A stretch of DNA of 64,000 bases from Acidimicrobiales bacterium (GTDB taxonomy: Bacteria > Actinomycetota > Acidimicrobiia > Acidimicrobiales > JAUJNH01). The stretch is from the NCBI GenBank assembly GCA_030448245.1, contig JAUJNH010000007.1, forward strand, positions 124,001-188,000, in the 5' to 3' direction. Below, piece after piece: positions 52,145-63,265 of this stretch. The notes below the pieces were generated by a model. It made no database searches. It worked only from the letters and a program-made list of their open reading frames with translations, and had not been told where the DNA came from. Every line of letters begins with the position of its first letter. Within the stretch, counting starts at the first letter, position 1. The position numbers and the translations under genes are program-made.

Positions 52145-54124
52145 CTAGTCCGAGCTCTCGACCGCTTTGACGTCGCCCACGGGCTTGCCCGACAGGTGCT
52201 CCCAGATGCGACGTGACACGGGAGCGGCGGTGGTACCGCCGTAGCCGCCCTCTTCGAGGACGACCGACATGGCGTAACGGGGGGCGTCGGCCGGGCCGTA
52301 GGAGGCGAAGATGGCCGTGTCCATCTGGGGCTTGGGTTGCTGGGCCGTGCCGGTCTTGCCGGCGATCGGGATGCCGGTGTAGCCGGCGAAGGCGGGTGCC
52401 GCCGTGCCGTAGGCCGAGGCGACCGCCCCACGAAGGCCCTGGTGGATGGGGTCCCGCAGCTCGGGTGGGAGCGCCATGGTGCTCTTGGTGACCGGGGGCA
52501 GGGGGAAGCCCACGGCGCCCGTTGGATCGTCCGGGGTGGTGACCTGCCCCGCGATCCGGGCCTGGTACAGCGTCCCGCCGTTGGCGAAGGTGGCGTACTC
52601 CATGGCCAGCTGCAACGGCGTGACCACCGTCTCGCCCTGGCCGATGGCGGTGATGACGTTGTCACCGATGAACCACCTCGAGCTCGGGAAGGCCTTGGGT
52701 TGCTTCTCGTTCAGGCGCTTGCGCACCTCGGGGTCGCTGACCCGGCCCTCGGCCTCGGACGCCAGGCGGATCCCGGTGCGCTGGCCCAGCCCGAACTGGC
52801 GGGCCGTGTCCTGGATCGCCGTGGCCCCATAGGTGTTCCGCCCGATCCAGAACTTGGCACCCACGTCGTAGAAGTAGGTGTCGGACGACACGACGAGGGC
52901 TTCACGCAGGTTCACGGCGCCGTGCGGGGTGCGCCCGGCGTTCTGGAAGTCGCACCGGCCCGAGCACGGCGGCGGGATCTCGTAGAAGCCCTTGTCGTAG
53001 TAGCGGAAGTCGGGGCTCGGGATCACCCCCTTCACGAGCCCGGCCAGGCCGGTCGGCAGCTTGAAGGTGGAGGCCGGAGGGTAGAGGCCCTGGATGGCCC
53101 GGTTGGTCAGGGGCTTGTTGGGGTCGTCGTTGTAGGCCTGGAAGGCCACCGTCGAGATGCCGCCCACGAAGTCGCCAGGGGCGAAGTCGGGGGCCGACGC
53201 CATGGCCAGGACAGCGCCGTCGGTGACGTCCACCACCACCGCCGACCCGCCCGGGGCCCGCAGGAACCGGGGGTCCTCGTTGGTGAAGCGGCGCTCGCGC
53301 GCCCGCGCCAGGCCCAGCTTCAGCGACTCCTCGGCCGTGGCCTGCAACCTGGAGTCGATGGTGAGCCACACGTCGTCGCCCTGCACCGGGTCGGCCAGGC
53401 GGCGCTCGGTCAGGACCTTGCCCTTCCGGTCCACCTCCAGGGCGACCACCCCGGGCTTGCCCCGCAGCTCGGCGTCGAAGGAGGCCTCGACCCCGGTCTT
53501 GCCGATCTCGTCGTTCTCCTTGTAGTCGCGGCACTCCTCGACCGGGTCGAGACCGTCGGCTGGAGGCTTGTCGGCCCGCAGCCGGTCCAGCTCTCGCTTG
53601 GTGATGGGGCCGACGGTGCCGACGACGTGGCTGGCGAGCTTGCCGAACGGGTACCGGCGGCTGGCCAGCGGCACGGCGTCGACGCCGGGGAAGGTCAGCG
53701 AGTTCTCCCTCATGAAGATGACCTTCTCGGTGGAGACGCCGAACGCCACCGGCACCGGCTTCAGGTTGCTGTAGCGGGGATCGTCCAGGCGCTTCTGGAG
53801 CTCGGCCACCGGGTGCCCGGCAGAGCCGAGCAGCGCTGACAGGCGGGGCAGGGTCTCCGGCCGCTCGGCCACCGTCTTCTTCGACACGGTCACGGCCGTG
53901 GTCAGCTCGTTGTCGACGATCACCAGGCCGTTGCGGTCGCGGATGCGGCCTCGGGGTGCCGCCTCGCACAGGATGCGGACCTCGTTGCGCTTGGGCGCCT
54001 CGACGAACGTGGGGGCGTCGAGCACCTGGAGGTACCACAGCCTGGTCAGCAGGGCCGCGAACAGCGAGACCACGACGACGCCCACGACGGTGAGGCGGAG
54101 CTGGGTGGCGCCTCCGGTGGTCAT
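52145..54124 (-). CDS. mrdA: Penicillin-binding protein 2
   Basis: RGRIRDRNGLVIVDNELTTAVTVSK...GLYPPASTFKLPTGLAGLV (SxxK), VSSDTYFYDVGAKFWIG (SxN-like), IPIAGKTGTAQQP (KTG). Confidence 0.96.
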   Translation of the reverse strand: MTTGGATQLRLTVVGVVVVSLFAALLTRLWYLQVLDAPTFVEAPKRNEVRILCEAAPRGRIRDRNGLVIVDNELTTAVTVSKKTVAERPETLPRLSALLGSAGHPVAELQKRLDDPRYSNLKPVPVAFGVSTEKVIFMRENSLTFPGVDAVPLASRRYPFGKLASHVVGTVGPITKRELDRLRADKPPADGLDPVEECRDYKENDEIGKTGVEASFDAELRGKPGVVALEVDRKGKVLTERRLADPVQGDDVWLTIDSRLQATAEESLKLGLARARERRFTNEDPRFLRAPGGSAVVVDVTDGAVLAMASAPDFAPGDFVGGISTVAFQAYNDDPNKPLTNRAIQGLYPPASTFKLPTGLAGLVKGVIPSPDFRYYDKGFYEIPPPCSGRCDFQNAGRTPHGAVNLREALVVSSDTYFYDVGAKFWIGRNTYGATAIQDTARQFGLGQRTGIRLASEAEGRVSDPEVRKRLNEKQPKAFPSSRWFIGDNVITAIGQGETVVTPLQLAMEYATFANGGTLYQARIAGQVTTPDDPTGAVGFPLPPVTKSTMALPPELRDPIHQGLRGAVASAYGTAAPAFAGYTGIPIAGKTGTAQQPKPQMDTAIFASYGPADAPRYAMSVVLEEGGYGGTTAAPVSRRIWEHLSGKPVGDVKAVESSD

Positions 54125-54648
54125 CAGGCCATCCCCGGAGAGCTGGGCTCGGCGTTGACGGCCCAGCGCATGGCGATGGCGGCGGGGACGGACAGGATGG
54201 CGTTCGCCATCCCGGCCACGACGACGATGTAGGCGACCGCCTTGGGGTCGCTGATTACGAGGGACTGGTCGGTCACGGCGGCGATGCCGACGTAGAGCAG
54301 CTCACCGATGGCCGTGCCCACCGCCCCCGTCAGGGGGACCACCCACCAGGGGCCCTCGATGAGCGTCTGGACGATCGATCCCACGGCGAAGCCGGTGAGG
54401 GTGAACACCAGCGCCGACAGCCCGAACGCCGTGGGCAGCGGCACGTCGGCAGCCAGGCCGCTGATGAAGCCGACCCACGCGCCCTCGCCGGGACCGGCCA
54501 CCAGGCCGGCGACCACCGGCAGGAGGAGGAACAGGTCGGGGTGGGCGCGGGCCACCTGCACGCGGTCCAGCACCGGGCCCTGGAGGAGGATGACCCCCAG
54601 GATGAGCAGGAGGACGCGGCCGTTGCGGCCGACGACGGCCCCGATCAC
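54124..54648 (-). CDS. mreD: Rod shape-determining protein MreD
   Basis: GTG 54648; multi-TM RVLLLILGVILLQGPVLDRVQVARAHPDLFLLLPVVAGLVAGPGEGAWVGFISGLAADVPLPTAFGLSALVFTLTGF; between mreC and mrdA. Confidence 0.88.
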   Translation of the reverse strand: MIGAVVGRNGRVLLLILGVILLQGPVLDRVQVARAHPDLFLLLPVVAGLVAGPGEGAWVGFISGLAADVPLPTAFGLSALVFTLTGFAVGSIVQTLIEGPWWVVPLTGAVGTAIGELLYVGIAAVTDQSLVISDPKAVAYIVVVAGMANAILSVPAAIAMRWAVNAEPSSPGMA

Positions 54649-55511
54649 GGCTCCTCCGCCGTGACGCGGGCGGTGGGGCCGTTGGGGCCCCGTCGCACCA
54701 GGACGCTCACGAACTCGAGGCGGCCGAAGTCGGTGACGGGCTCGACCTCGACCCGCTGGTAGGACACGCCAGCCACCGCTTCGGCCTTCACCACCCGCCC
54801 GATCGGGATGCTGTCCGGGTAGTTGCCGCCGATGGCGCTGGTGACGACCGCCTCGTTCTCCCCGATGGGCTGGTCGGGCTTGATCTCCTGGGCGCGCAGG
54901 AGGGCGGCGGCGCCGTTGCCCTTGACCGAGGTCAGCACGCCGCTTGCGGCCAGCCGGGCTGCGACGTTCATCTCGGGGTCGGTGATGAGGCGGACGACGG
55001 ACCGGGACCCGCTGGTCGAGGCGATCCGGCCCACCAGGCCACTGCCGGCCACCACGGGCATCCCCGTGGCCACGCCGTCGTCGGTGCCTCGGTCGATCTC
55101 GACCGTGAGCTGGACGTTGGACGGGGCGGTGTTGACCACGCGCGCCGCCACCCGCGGGATGTCCTTGACCACCTCGAGCTTGTTGAGGTCGAGCAGGGCG
55201 GTGAGCTGGCGCTGGGCGTCGGCGCTCTGCAGCACCTCGCCCTGCAGCCGACCGTTCTCTTCGCGCAGGCGGCGGTTCTCGCCCTTGAGGTCGCCCGCGT
55301 TCACGAGCCCGTCGGCGAAGTCGGCCACCGGCTGGGCGACCTGGCCCAGGCTGGCCTGGGCGGGGTCGAGGACGTCGCGGGCGTTCGAGCGGATGGTCAT
55401 CAGGACCCCACCGCCGTTCGCCTTTGTGTCGATCGTGATGAGGGTGAGGCACACCATCACGAGGACCATCACCGTGAACCGCGACCGTTGGCCGCTCCGG
55501 GGCGCGGCCAT
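54645..55511 (-). CDS. mreC: Rod shape-determining protein MreC
   Basis: RFTVMVLVMVCLTLITIDTKANGGG...RLREENGRLQGEVLQSADAQRQLTALLDL...ARVVNTAPSNVQLTVEIDRGTDDGVATGMPVVAGSGLVGRI. Confidence 0.94.
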   Translation of the reverse strand: MAAPRSGQRSRFTVMVLVMVCLTLITIDTKANGGGVLMTIRSNARDVLDPAQASLGQVAQPVADFADGLVNAGDLKGENRRLREENGRLQGEVLQSADAQRQLTALLDLNKLEVVKDIPRVAARVVNTAPSNVQLTVEIDRGTDDGVATGMPVVAGSGLVGRIASTSGSRSVVRLITDPEMNVAARLAASGVLTSVKGNGAAALLRAQEIKPDQPIGENEAVVTSAIGGNYPDSIPIGRVVKAEAVAGVSYQRVEVEPVTDFGRLEFVSVLVRRGPNGPTARVTAEEP

Positions 55512-56551
55512 CACTGGATGGTGGACGAGAGCAGGACGTCCTTCAGGACCTCGAACTCCTCCAGGCACTGCCCGCCGCCGATGACGACCGAGTGCAGGGG
55601 GTTGTCGGCCACGACGATCGGCATCCCCGATTCGGCGTGGAGGCGGACGTCGAGGCCGTTGAGCAGGGCTCCGCCCCCGGTGAGCACGATGCCCTGCTCC
55701 ATGATGTCGGCGGCCAGCTCGGGCGGGGTCTTGTCCAGGGTGACCTTCACGGCGTCGACGATCGCCGCCACCGGTTCCGAGATGGCCTCGCGGATCTCCT
55801 CGGTGGAGGTGACGATCGTCTTGGGCAGGCCCGTGATGAGGTCACGGCCGCGCACCTCGGCGTACAGCTCGGACTCCAGCGCGCAGGCCGAGCCCAGCTT
55901 GATCTTGACCACCTCGGCCGTGGGATGGCCCAGCGCCAGGCTGTACTCCTTCTTGATGTAGCTGATGATCGCCTCGTCCAGCTCGTCGCCGGCGATGCGG
56001 ACGCTCTGGCTGGTGACGATCCCTCCGAGGGAGATGACCGCGACCTCGGTGGTGCCGCCGCCGATGTCGACGACCATGTTGCCGGTCGGCTCGTGCACGG
56101 GCAGGCCGGCGCCGATGGCCGCGGCCATGGGCTCCTCGATGATGTACGGGGTCTTCTTGGCGCCGGCGAACTCGGCGGCCTCCTGCACCGCCCGCTTCTC
56201 GACGCCCGTGACGCCGGAGGGCACGCAGATGACCATCCGCGGCCGGTTGCCGAACCGGCGGGGGTGCACCTTGTTGATGAAGTACTGCAACATCTTCTCG
56301 CAGATCTCGAAGTTGGCGATGACGCCGTCGCGCAGCGGCCGGATCGCCTTGATGTGCGCCGGCGTCCGGCCGATCATCCGCTTGGCCTCGGCACCGACCG
56401 CGAGGGGCCGCCCGCTCCGGACGTCGATGGCGACGACCGACGGCTCGTTCAGGACGATGCCGCGGCCACGGACGTAGACCAGGGTGTTGGCGGTGCCGAG
56501 GTCGACGGCCATGTCGCGGCCGAGGAACCCTCCGAAGAGGTTGTCGGACAT
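55511..56551 (-). CDS. mreB: Rod shape-determining protein MreB
   Basis: GRDMAVDLGTANTLVYVRGRGIVLNEPSVVAIDVRSGRPLAVGAEAKRMIGRTPAHIKAIRPLRDGVIANFE...TGNMVVDIGGGTTEVAVISLGGIV. Confidence 0.98.
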   Translation of the reverse strand: MSDNLFGGFLGRDMAVDLGTANTLVYVRGRGIVLNEPSVVAIDVRSGRPLAVGAEAKRMIGRTPAHIKAIRPLRDGVIANFEICEKMLQYFINKVHPRRFGNRPRMVICVPSGVTGVEKRAVQEAAEFAGAKKTPYIIEEPMAAAIGAGLPVHEPTGNMVVDIGGGTTEVAVISLGGIVTSQSVRIAGDELDEAIISYIKKEYSLALGHPTAEVVKIKLGSACALESELYAEVRGRDLITGLPKTIVTSTEEIREAISEPVAAIVDAVKVTLDKTPPELAADIMEQGIVLTGGGALLNGLDVRLHAESGMPIVVADNPLHSVVIGGGQCLEEFEVLKDVLLSSTIQ

Positions 56552-56660
56552 GTTGGCGAGCTCGCCTTAGGGTCGTCGGACGTTTCGGACAGGCTACGCG
56601 CCCGGCACCCCGCTCCGCAGGCCACCTCGTGTGACGGCGGCTCAGCGGTCGCCGCAGCCT

Positions 56661-57068
56661 TCACAGGTGCGGGAAGAACAGGGCGATCTCGCGGGCTGCC
56701 GACTCGGGGCCGTCGGAGCCGTGGATGAGGTTCTCGCTGACCTCCGTGGCCAGATCCCCCCGAATCGTGCCCGGCGCTGCCACCGCCGGGTCGGTGGCGC
56801 CGATGAGCGTGCGAACGACCCTCCAGGTGTCGACCGGTCCCTCGACCACCATGGCGACGAGCGGGCCACGGGTGAGGAACGAGACGAGCGAGTCGAAGAA
56901 GCCCTTGCCCTCGTGCTCGGCATAGTGCTGGCGGGCCGTGGCCTCGTCGAGCTGGCGCAGCTCCAGGGCGACGAGGCGGAGGCCCTTGCGCTCGAGGCGG
57001 CTGATGACCTCGCCGGCCAGCCCCCGTTCGACGGCGTCGGGCTTGGCCAGGACGAGGGTGCGCTCCAC
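56661..57068 (-). CDS. ndk: Nucleoside diphosphate kinase
   Basis: [41 protein letters not shown]...[34 protein letters not shown]. Confidence 0.97.
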   Translation of the reverse strand: MERTLVLAKPDAVERGLAGEVISRLERKGLRLVALELRQLDEATARQHYAEHEGKGFFDSLVSFLTRGPLVAMVVEGPVDTWRVVRTLIGATDPAVAAPGTIRGDLATEVSENLIHGSDGPESAAREIALFFPHL

Positions 57069-57080
57069 GGAGGGGCGAAC

Positions 57081-57953
57081 CTAGCGCGAGGGCTGCTCCT
57101 TGCCCGCGGCCCGGGAGCGCCGGAGGACGAGGCCGGTGCTGCCGAGGACGAGCAGCGCGAGGAGGGCGGAGAAGGCGAGCAGCGAACCGGGGATCGGCTG
57201 CCGCGGCACCGAGGCGGCGGGCTCCCGGCCCGGGAGGCTGACCGGTGAAGCGGCGACCGCCCCGCCATCGGCAACGGCGGCCGGTGCCGGCGCCGGTGGG
57301 GCGGGTGGCGCGGGCGTCGGTGCCGGCGCCGGCGCGTTCGTCGGTGGGACCGGCGCCACCGTGGTGACCACCGGCCTGCGGGTCGGGGCGGTGGTCGACT
57401 GCGGCCGGGCGGTGGTGGGAGGAGGTGCCGGTGGTCTGGTGGTGGCGGTTCCACCGCCGGCTGGCTGCAGGAACACGTGCGTCGTCCAGAGGACGCCCCG
57501 ACCGTCGTCGACGGTGCCGATGCCGATTCTGGAGTAGGCGGGGTCGGACATGTTGCGCAGGTGGGCCGCGCTGTTGACGAGGGCATCGAAGATCACGCCA
57601 ACGGTGCTCCCGGTGCCGACGTTCTCCCCCAGCGTGATCCAGCTCTGGGTGACCTGGCTGGCCAGGGCGCCGTTGTGGGCAAGGGTCCCGCTGTTCGCCA
57701 TGTCGTTCGACCAGGCGCGGGCGACGCGCGACAGCTCTGGATCGAGGGTCAGGGGGCCGAGCCCGCGCGTCGAGCGCAAGCCGTTGATGCGCGAGAGGAA
57801 GCCGCTGTCGGCCGAGGGCGCCGACGTGGCTCCAAACGCGGACCCGGCCAGCGGGCCCGCCACCACCAGGAGCCCAGCCACGACCACCAGCACCGCGACG
57901 TTCAGGCGGCGGGACGGGCGCTCGGCGGTCACCCTGGGTTCTCTCGGCACCAA
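57081..57953 (-). CDS. CAP (SCP/PR1-like) domain protein with Pro/Thr-rich stalk and C-terminal TM
   Basis: [46 protein letters not shown]...[56 protein letters not shown]-terminal TM followed by [13 protein letters not shown]. Confidence 0.9.
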   Translation of the reverse strand: MVPREPRVTAERPSRRLNVAVLVVVAGLLVVAGPLAGSAFGATSAPSADSGFLSRINGLRSTRGLGPLTLDPELSRVARAWSNDMANSGTLAHNGALASQVTQSWITLGENVGTGSTVGVIFDALVNSAAHLRNMSDPAYSRIGIGTVDDGRGVLWTTHVFLQPAGGGTATTRPPAPPPTTARPQSTTAPTRRPVVTTVAPVPPTNAPAPAPTPAPPAPPAPAPAAVADGGAVAASPVSLPGREPAASVPRQPIPGSLLAFSALLALLVLGSTGLVLRRSRAAGKEQPSR

Positions 57954-57984
57954 AGGCGCGACCTTGAGGGGTGGCGATCAGGGA

Positions 57985-59292
57985 CTAGGGCAAGCTAGCC
58001 CGGGCGGCGCCGACCACGTAGAGCGACCCGGTGACGAGGATCGTCTCGTCGGCCGCCGCGTCGGCCCTCGCCGCATCGACGGCCTCGGCCACCGACGGCA
58101 CCTCCACCGCCTCGACACCCAGCCGGCGGGCGGCGTCGGCGACCTCGCCCGGCCCGAGGGTGCGCGGGGAGGGCGCCGGGCAGGCGATGACGAGCCGGAG
58201 CCGCGATGGCCCCAGGGCTTCGAGGAGCTCGCCCGGCTCATGGCCGGCGAGCACGCCGACCACGGCGACGACTGGCCCGCCGCCGGCGAACTCCTCGTCG
58301 AGCGCCCGGCCCAGGGCCGACATGCCCTGGACGTTGTGGGCACCGTCGAGCAGCACCAGCGGGTCACGGCCCACCACCTCGAGCCGTCCCGGCGAGGTGG
58401 CCCGGGCCAGTCCCTCGGCGACGACGTCGCCGGCGAGCGGAGCGTCGAGGAAGGCCTCGGCGGCGGCCACGGCCAGCACCGCGTTGTGGCCCTGGTGGTG
58501 GCCGTGGAGGGGGAGGAAGACCTCGGTGTGCTCGGACCAGGGGGTGCGCAGGTCCAGCATCCGGCCGCCGACGGCCAGCTCGTTCCCCTCGCAGGCCAGG
58601 TCCCGCTCGAGGAGCAGGACCCGGGCGGCACCGACCTCGGCCGCCCGTCGCTCCACCACCTCGACGACGGCGGGGTCACGTGCGCCGACCACCACGGTGG
58701 CGCCCGCCTTGATGATCCCGGCCTTCTCCTCGGCGATGTCGACCACGGTGGGGCCGAGGTACTCGGTGTGGTCGAGCGCCACCGTGGTCAGGACGGCCAC
58801 CTGCCCGTCGGCGACGTTCGTGGCGTCCCAGCGGCCGCCCATGCCGACCTCGACCACGGCGGCGTCGACGGCCGCGTCGGCGAACCACCGGAAGGCGCAG
58901 GCGATCACGAGCTCGAACCACGAGGGGCGGGCGGCGAGCAGCGACTCGAGGCCCTGGAGCACGCGGAGGTGGTCGGCCAGGTCGGCGTCGGGTATCGGGT
59001 CGTGCTGGCGGCGGGCCCGCTCGCGCCGGCGGGGCCCGACCGGCGGCCCGGTGATCCGCTCGTTGATCCGCTCCAGGTGCGGGCTCGTGGTGGTCCCCAC
59101 CGCCAACCCGGACGCGACAAGCAGCGACGCCAGGATGCGGGCGGTGGAGGTCTTGCCGTTGGTGCCGGTCAGGTGCAGGACCGGGTAGGCCCGCTGTGGC
59201 TCGGCCGAGGCGTCGAGCAGGGCCCGCATGCGGTCGAGGGTGGGCGCCCGGGTCGGGGCGCCGGGCGGGACGCCCAGGCTCCTGGCCTCCAT
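57985..59292 (-). CDS. folC: Folylpolyglutamate synthase / dihydrofolate synthase
   Basis: [45 protein letters not shown]...[15 protein letters not shown]...[17 protein letters not shown]. Confidence 0.95.
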   Translation of the reverse strand: MEARSLGVPPGAPTRAPTLDRMRALLDASAEPQRAYPVLHLTGTNGKTSTARILASLLVASGLAVGTTTSPHLERINERITGPPVGPRRRERARRQHDPIPDADLADHLRVLQGLESLLAARPSWFELVIACAFRWFADAAVDAAVVEVGMGGRWDATNVADGQVAVLTTVALDHTEYLGPTVVDIAEEKAGIIKAGATVVVGARDPAVVEVVERRAAEVGAARVLLLERDLACEGNELAVGGRMLDLRTPWSEHTEVFLPLHGHHQGHNAVLAVAAAEAFLDAPLAGDVVAEGLARATSPGRLEVVGRDPLVLLDGAHNVQGMSALGRALDEEFAGGGPVVAVVGVLAGHEPGELLEALGPSRLRLVIACPAPSPRTLGPGEVADAARRLGVEAVEVPSVAEAVDAARADAAADETILVTGSLYVVGAARASLP

Positions 59293-59351
59293 GTTCCAGT
59301 GGCTGTCCAGCCAGGCCAGGAGGTCCGGCAGGTCGCCGCCGGCTGGCGACG

Positions 59352-60632
<1,281 letters not shown>

Positions 60633-60657
60633 GTCGCCCTCGTCCCGGTCCCGAGCC

Positions 60658-61287
60658 TCAGGCGACGCCGGCGGCCACCGGCACGCCCTTGAGCTCACGG
60701 ACGGTGATGACCTCGTCGATGATCCCGTACTCGCGGGCCTCGGCGGCCGACAGGATGAAGTCGCGGTCGGTGTCGTTGGAGATCTTCTCGACGGTCTGGC
60801 CGGTGTCGTGGGCGAGCATCTCGTTGAGCAGCTCGCGCATGCGGAGGATCTCCTTGGCCTGGATCTCGATGTCGGAGGCCTGGCCGCCCGCCCCGCCGTA
60901 GGGCTGGTGCAGCAGGATCCGGCTGTGGGGCAGCGAGAACCGCTTCCCGGTGGTGCCGCCGGCCAACAGGACCGCAGCCGCCGACGCCGCCTGCCCGTAG
61001 CAGAACGTCGTGATGTCGTTCTTCACGTACTTCATCGTGTCGTAGATCGCGAACAGCGCCGTGATGTCGCCGCCGGGGCTGTTGATGTAGATCGAGATGT
61101 CCTTGTCGGCGTTCTCCGACTCGAGGAACAGCAGCTGGGCCGACACCAGGTTGGCGACCGTGTCGTCGATCGGGGTGCCGAGGAAGATGATGTGCTCCTT
61201 CAGCATCCGGCTGTAGAGGTCGAACGCCCGCTCGCCACGGTTGGTGCTCTCCACCACCGTCGGCACGAGGTAGTTCTGGGCCTGCAT
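60658..61287 (-). CDS. clpP: ATP-dependent Clp protease proteolytic subunit
   Basis: [126 protein letters not shown]. Confidence 0.98.
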   Translation of the reverse strand: MQAQNYLVPTVVESTNRGERAFDLYSRMLKEHIIFLGTPIDDTVANLVSAQLLFLESENADKDISIYINSPGGDITALFAIYDTMKYVKNDITTFCYGQAASAAAVLLAGGTTGKRFSLPHSRILLHQPYGGAGGQASDIEIQAKEILRMRELLNEMLAHDTGQTVEKISNDTDRDFILSAAEAREYGIIDEVITVRELKGVPVAAGVA

Positions 61288-61290
61288 CGG

Positions 61291-62655
61291 CTACTCCTGC
61301 TCCTCGGTCACGGCGTCCTGTTCGAGCCCAGCGGCTCGTAGCGCGTCCCGGTCGACCGGGTTGCCCTCTGTGTCCTTCACCTCGACGTGCTCCAGGAGCC
61401 AGTCGAGGGCCTTGCCCTTCCGCACGTCCGAGCGTACCGCCTGCACCCCGTCGTTGCGGTCGAACATCTGGCGCAGCTGCGCGGGTGACTGGCCGAGCTC
61501 CTTGGCCAGCCTGGCCACCGCCTCGTCGAGCTCGTCGTCGCTGACCTCGATGCCCTCGGTTTCGGCGATGGCCCGCAGCGCCAGGTCGGCCTTGACGGCC
61601 GGGATGGCCTGGACGCGGAGCTGCTCGATGATCACGTCTGACCCGCCCAGGGCGTCGATGTACTGGCCCAGCTCGACGTTCTGCTGGCGCAGGTTGCGCT
61701 CGAGCTCGGCCGCCTGGCGCTGCACCTCCTCGGCCACGAGGGGCTCGGGCACCACGTCGTCGGGCACCAGCTTCACCAGCTCGGGGACCGTCTTCTGCTT
61801 CAGAGCGGCCCACGCGGTGCGCAGCCGGCCCTTCTCGAGCCGCTCCCGCACGTCGACGAGCAGCTCGTCGACGGTGGCGACCTCGCTCGACTCCTCGACC
61901 CAGGCGTCGGTGAGCTCGGGCAGGTCCTTGGACTGCACCTTCTTGACCGAGATGGCGAAGGTGATGGGCGTGGCGTGGTCGCCTTCGCCGACGATGGTCT
62001 CGAAGCGGCGGTCCTCGCCGGCGCTGGCGCCGGTCAGCTGCTCGTCGACCGCCGGCGGGAACCCGGTGGCATCGCCGATCTCGTAGGTGTAGTCCTGGAC
62101 GTCGTCGAGGATCTCCTCCTTGCCCTCGTCGTCCGCCCTGGTCGCCTTCAGGTCGATCGTCAGCACGTCGCCCTGCTCGGCCGGCCGGTCGACGTCGACC
62201 AGGGTGGCGTCGGCCGAGCGCAGGCGGCGGAGGGCCCGCTGGACGTCGTCGTCGGTGACCTCCATCCGGGGGACGATGACGGTCAGGCCGCCGTAGCCCT
62301 CGATCTCGATGGACGGCCGCACCTCGACGGTGGCCTCGAAGGTGACCGGGCCGCTCTCCTCGCCGGCGGTGACCGAGATCTCCGGCTGGGCGATGGCGTC
62401 GACGTCGTTGTCCTTCAGCGCCTCGACGTAGTAGCCGGGCAGGGCGTCTCGCAGCGCCTCCTGCCGGGCCATCGTCGAGCCGACCCGCGCCTCGAGCACC
62501 CGGCGGGGGGCCTTGCCCGGGCGGAAGCCGGGGATGCGCACCTCCTTGGCGATGCGGCGGAAGGCCTTTTCGAGGGCAACCTCGAACTCGGCGGCGTCAA
62601 CCTCGACCAGGAGCTTGACCTTGTTCCCCTCGAGGGGCTCGACGGTGCTCTTCAT
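61291..62655 (-). CDS. tig: Trigger factor
   Basis: MKSTVEPLEGNKVKLLVEVDAAEFEVALEKAFRRIAKEVRIPGFRPGKAPRRVLEARVG; Tig N-terminal signature; clpP-clpX neighbourhood. Confidence 0.96.
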   Translation of the reverse strand: MKSTVEPLEGNKVKLLVEVDAAEFEVALEKAFRRIAKEVRIPGFRPGKAPRRVLEARVGSTMARQEALRDALPGYYVEALKDNDVDAIAQPEISVTAGEESGPVTFEATVEVRPSIEIEGYGGLTVIVPRMEVTDDDVQRALRRLRSADATLVDVDRPAEQGDVLTIDLKATRADDEGKEEILDDVQDYTYEIGDATGFPPAVDEQLTGASAGEDRRFETIVGEGDHATPITFAISVKKVQSKDLPELTDAWVEESSEVATVDELLVDVRERLEKGRLRTAWAALKQKTVPELVKLVPDDVVPEPLVAEEVQRQAAELERNLRQQNVELGQYIDALGGSDVIIEQLRVQAIPAVKADLALRAIAETEGIEVSDDELDEAVARLAKELGQSPAQLRQMFDRNDGVQAVRSDVRKGKALDWLLEHVEVKDTEGNPVDRDALRAAGLEQDAVTEEQE

Positions 62656-62736
62656 ACGTGGGGGGCGATGGTACCGGCCCAGGGGGCGTTCCCCGGCGTG
62701 ATCGTCGGCCGACCGGGGCGTGGCGACCCCTGGTGG

Positions 62737-62960
62737 TCAGCGCCTCCCCTTGACGAAGCTGGCCGTGAAGGCCGTGGCCGTGGCCGGCGCGACGACGGTG
62801 TGGACCCGGGCTGCACCGTCGGACCAGGACCGGAACGAGTGCTTCTTCTGCGGCGACGGGGCTTCCAGCGTCACCGCCCAGCCTTCCCACGAGGTGACGG
62901 CCGCCGGCCCGGTGAACGACGTGCCGTTCACCTTGACGGTGAGACCGCCGCCGGATCGGT
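62737..62960 (-). pseudogene. C-terminal domain remnant of a larger (probably secreted) protein
   Basis: GLTVKVNGTSFTGPAAVTSWEGWAVTLEAPSPQKKHSFRSWSDGAARVHTVVAPATATAFTASFVKGRR*; resembles a C-terminal domain of actinobacterial PQQ-dependent sugar dehydrogenase-like secreted proteins; no catalytic domain upstream. Confidence 0.55.
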
Positions 62961-63093
62961 TGCGCGGGCGGAATCCCCTTCTGCGTGCAACGTGCGCCCT
63001 CGGCTGGTCGGCCGACTCGCGGCGACCCGCGCGCGGTCGGAACGCCTCGGGCCGGGCCGGTGTGGCCGGTAGGCTCGGCGCCCACAGGGACAC

Positions 63094-63165
63094 CGGGGAG
63101 TGGCGCAGCGGTAGCGCACCTGCTTTGGGGGCAGGCGGTCGGGGGTTCGAATCCCCCCTCCCCGA
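63094..63165 (+). tRNA. tRNA-Pro(TGG)
   Basis: CGGGGAGTGGCGCAGCGGTAGCGCACCTGCTTTGGGGGCAGGCGGTCGGGGGTTCGAATCCCCCCTCCCCGA; acceptor CGGGGAG/CTCCCCG; anticodon loop TTTGGGG gives TGG. Confidence 0.95.
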
Positions 63166-63211
63166 CCGCTCTGACCTGCGGTGATACACTTCCGCTCAGC
63201 ATTCGCCCGGT

Positions 63212-63233
63212 CGATGTATCAGCGATGTATCAG
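63212..63233. repeat. Two abutting perfect 11-bp direct repeats upstream of the integrase
   Basis: CGATGTATCAG at 63212..63222 and 63223..63233. Confidence 0.9.
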
Positions 63234-63265
63234 GCGGCGTCGCCTGACCTGCGGGAGGGAGAGCC

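Noticed and set aside
62737-63189. ORF beginning MYHRRSERSGRGDSNPRPPAPKAGALPLRHSPVSL...
   Set aside because: The first part is the antisense translation of the tRNA-Pro gene (a common spurious annotation); only the downstream C-terminal remnant is likely genuine.
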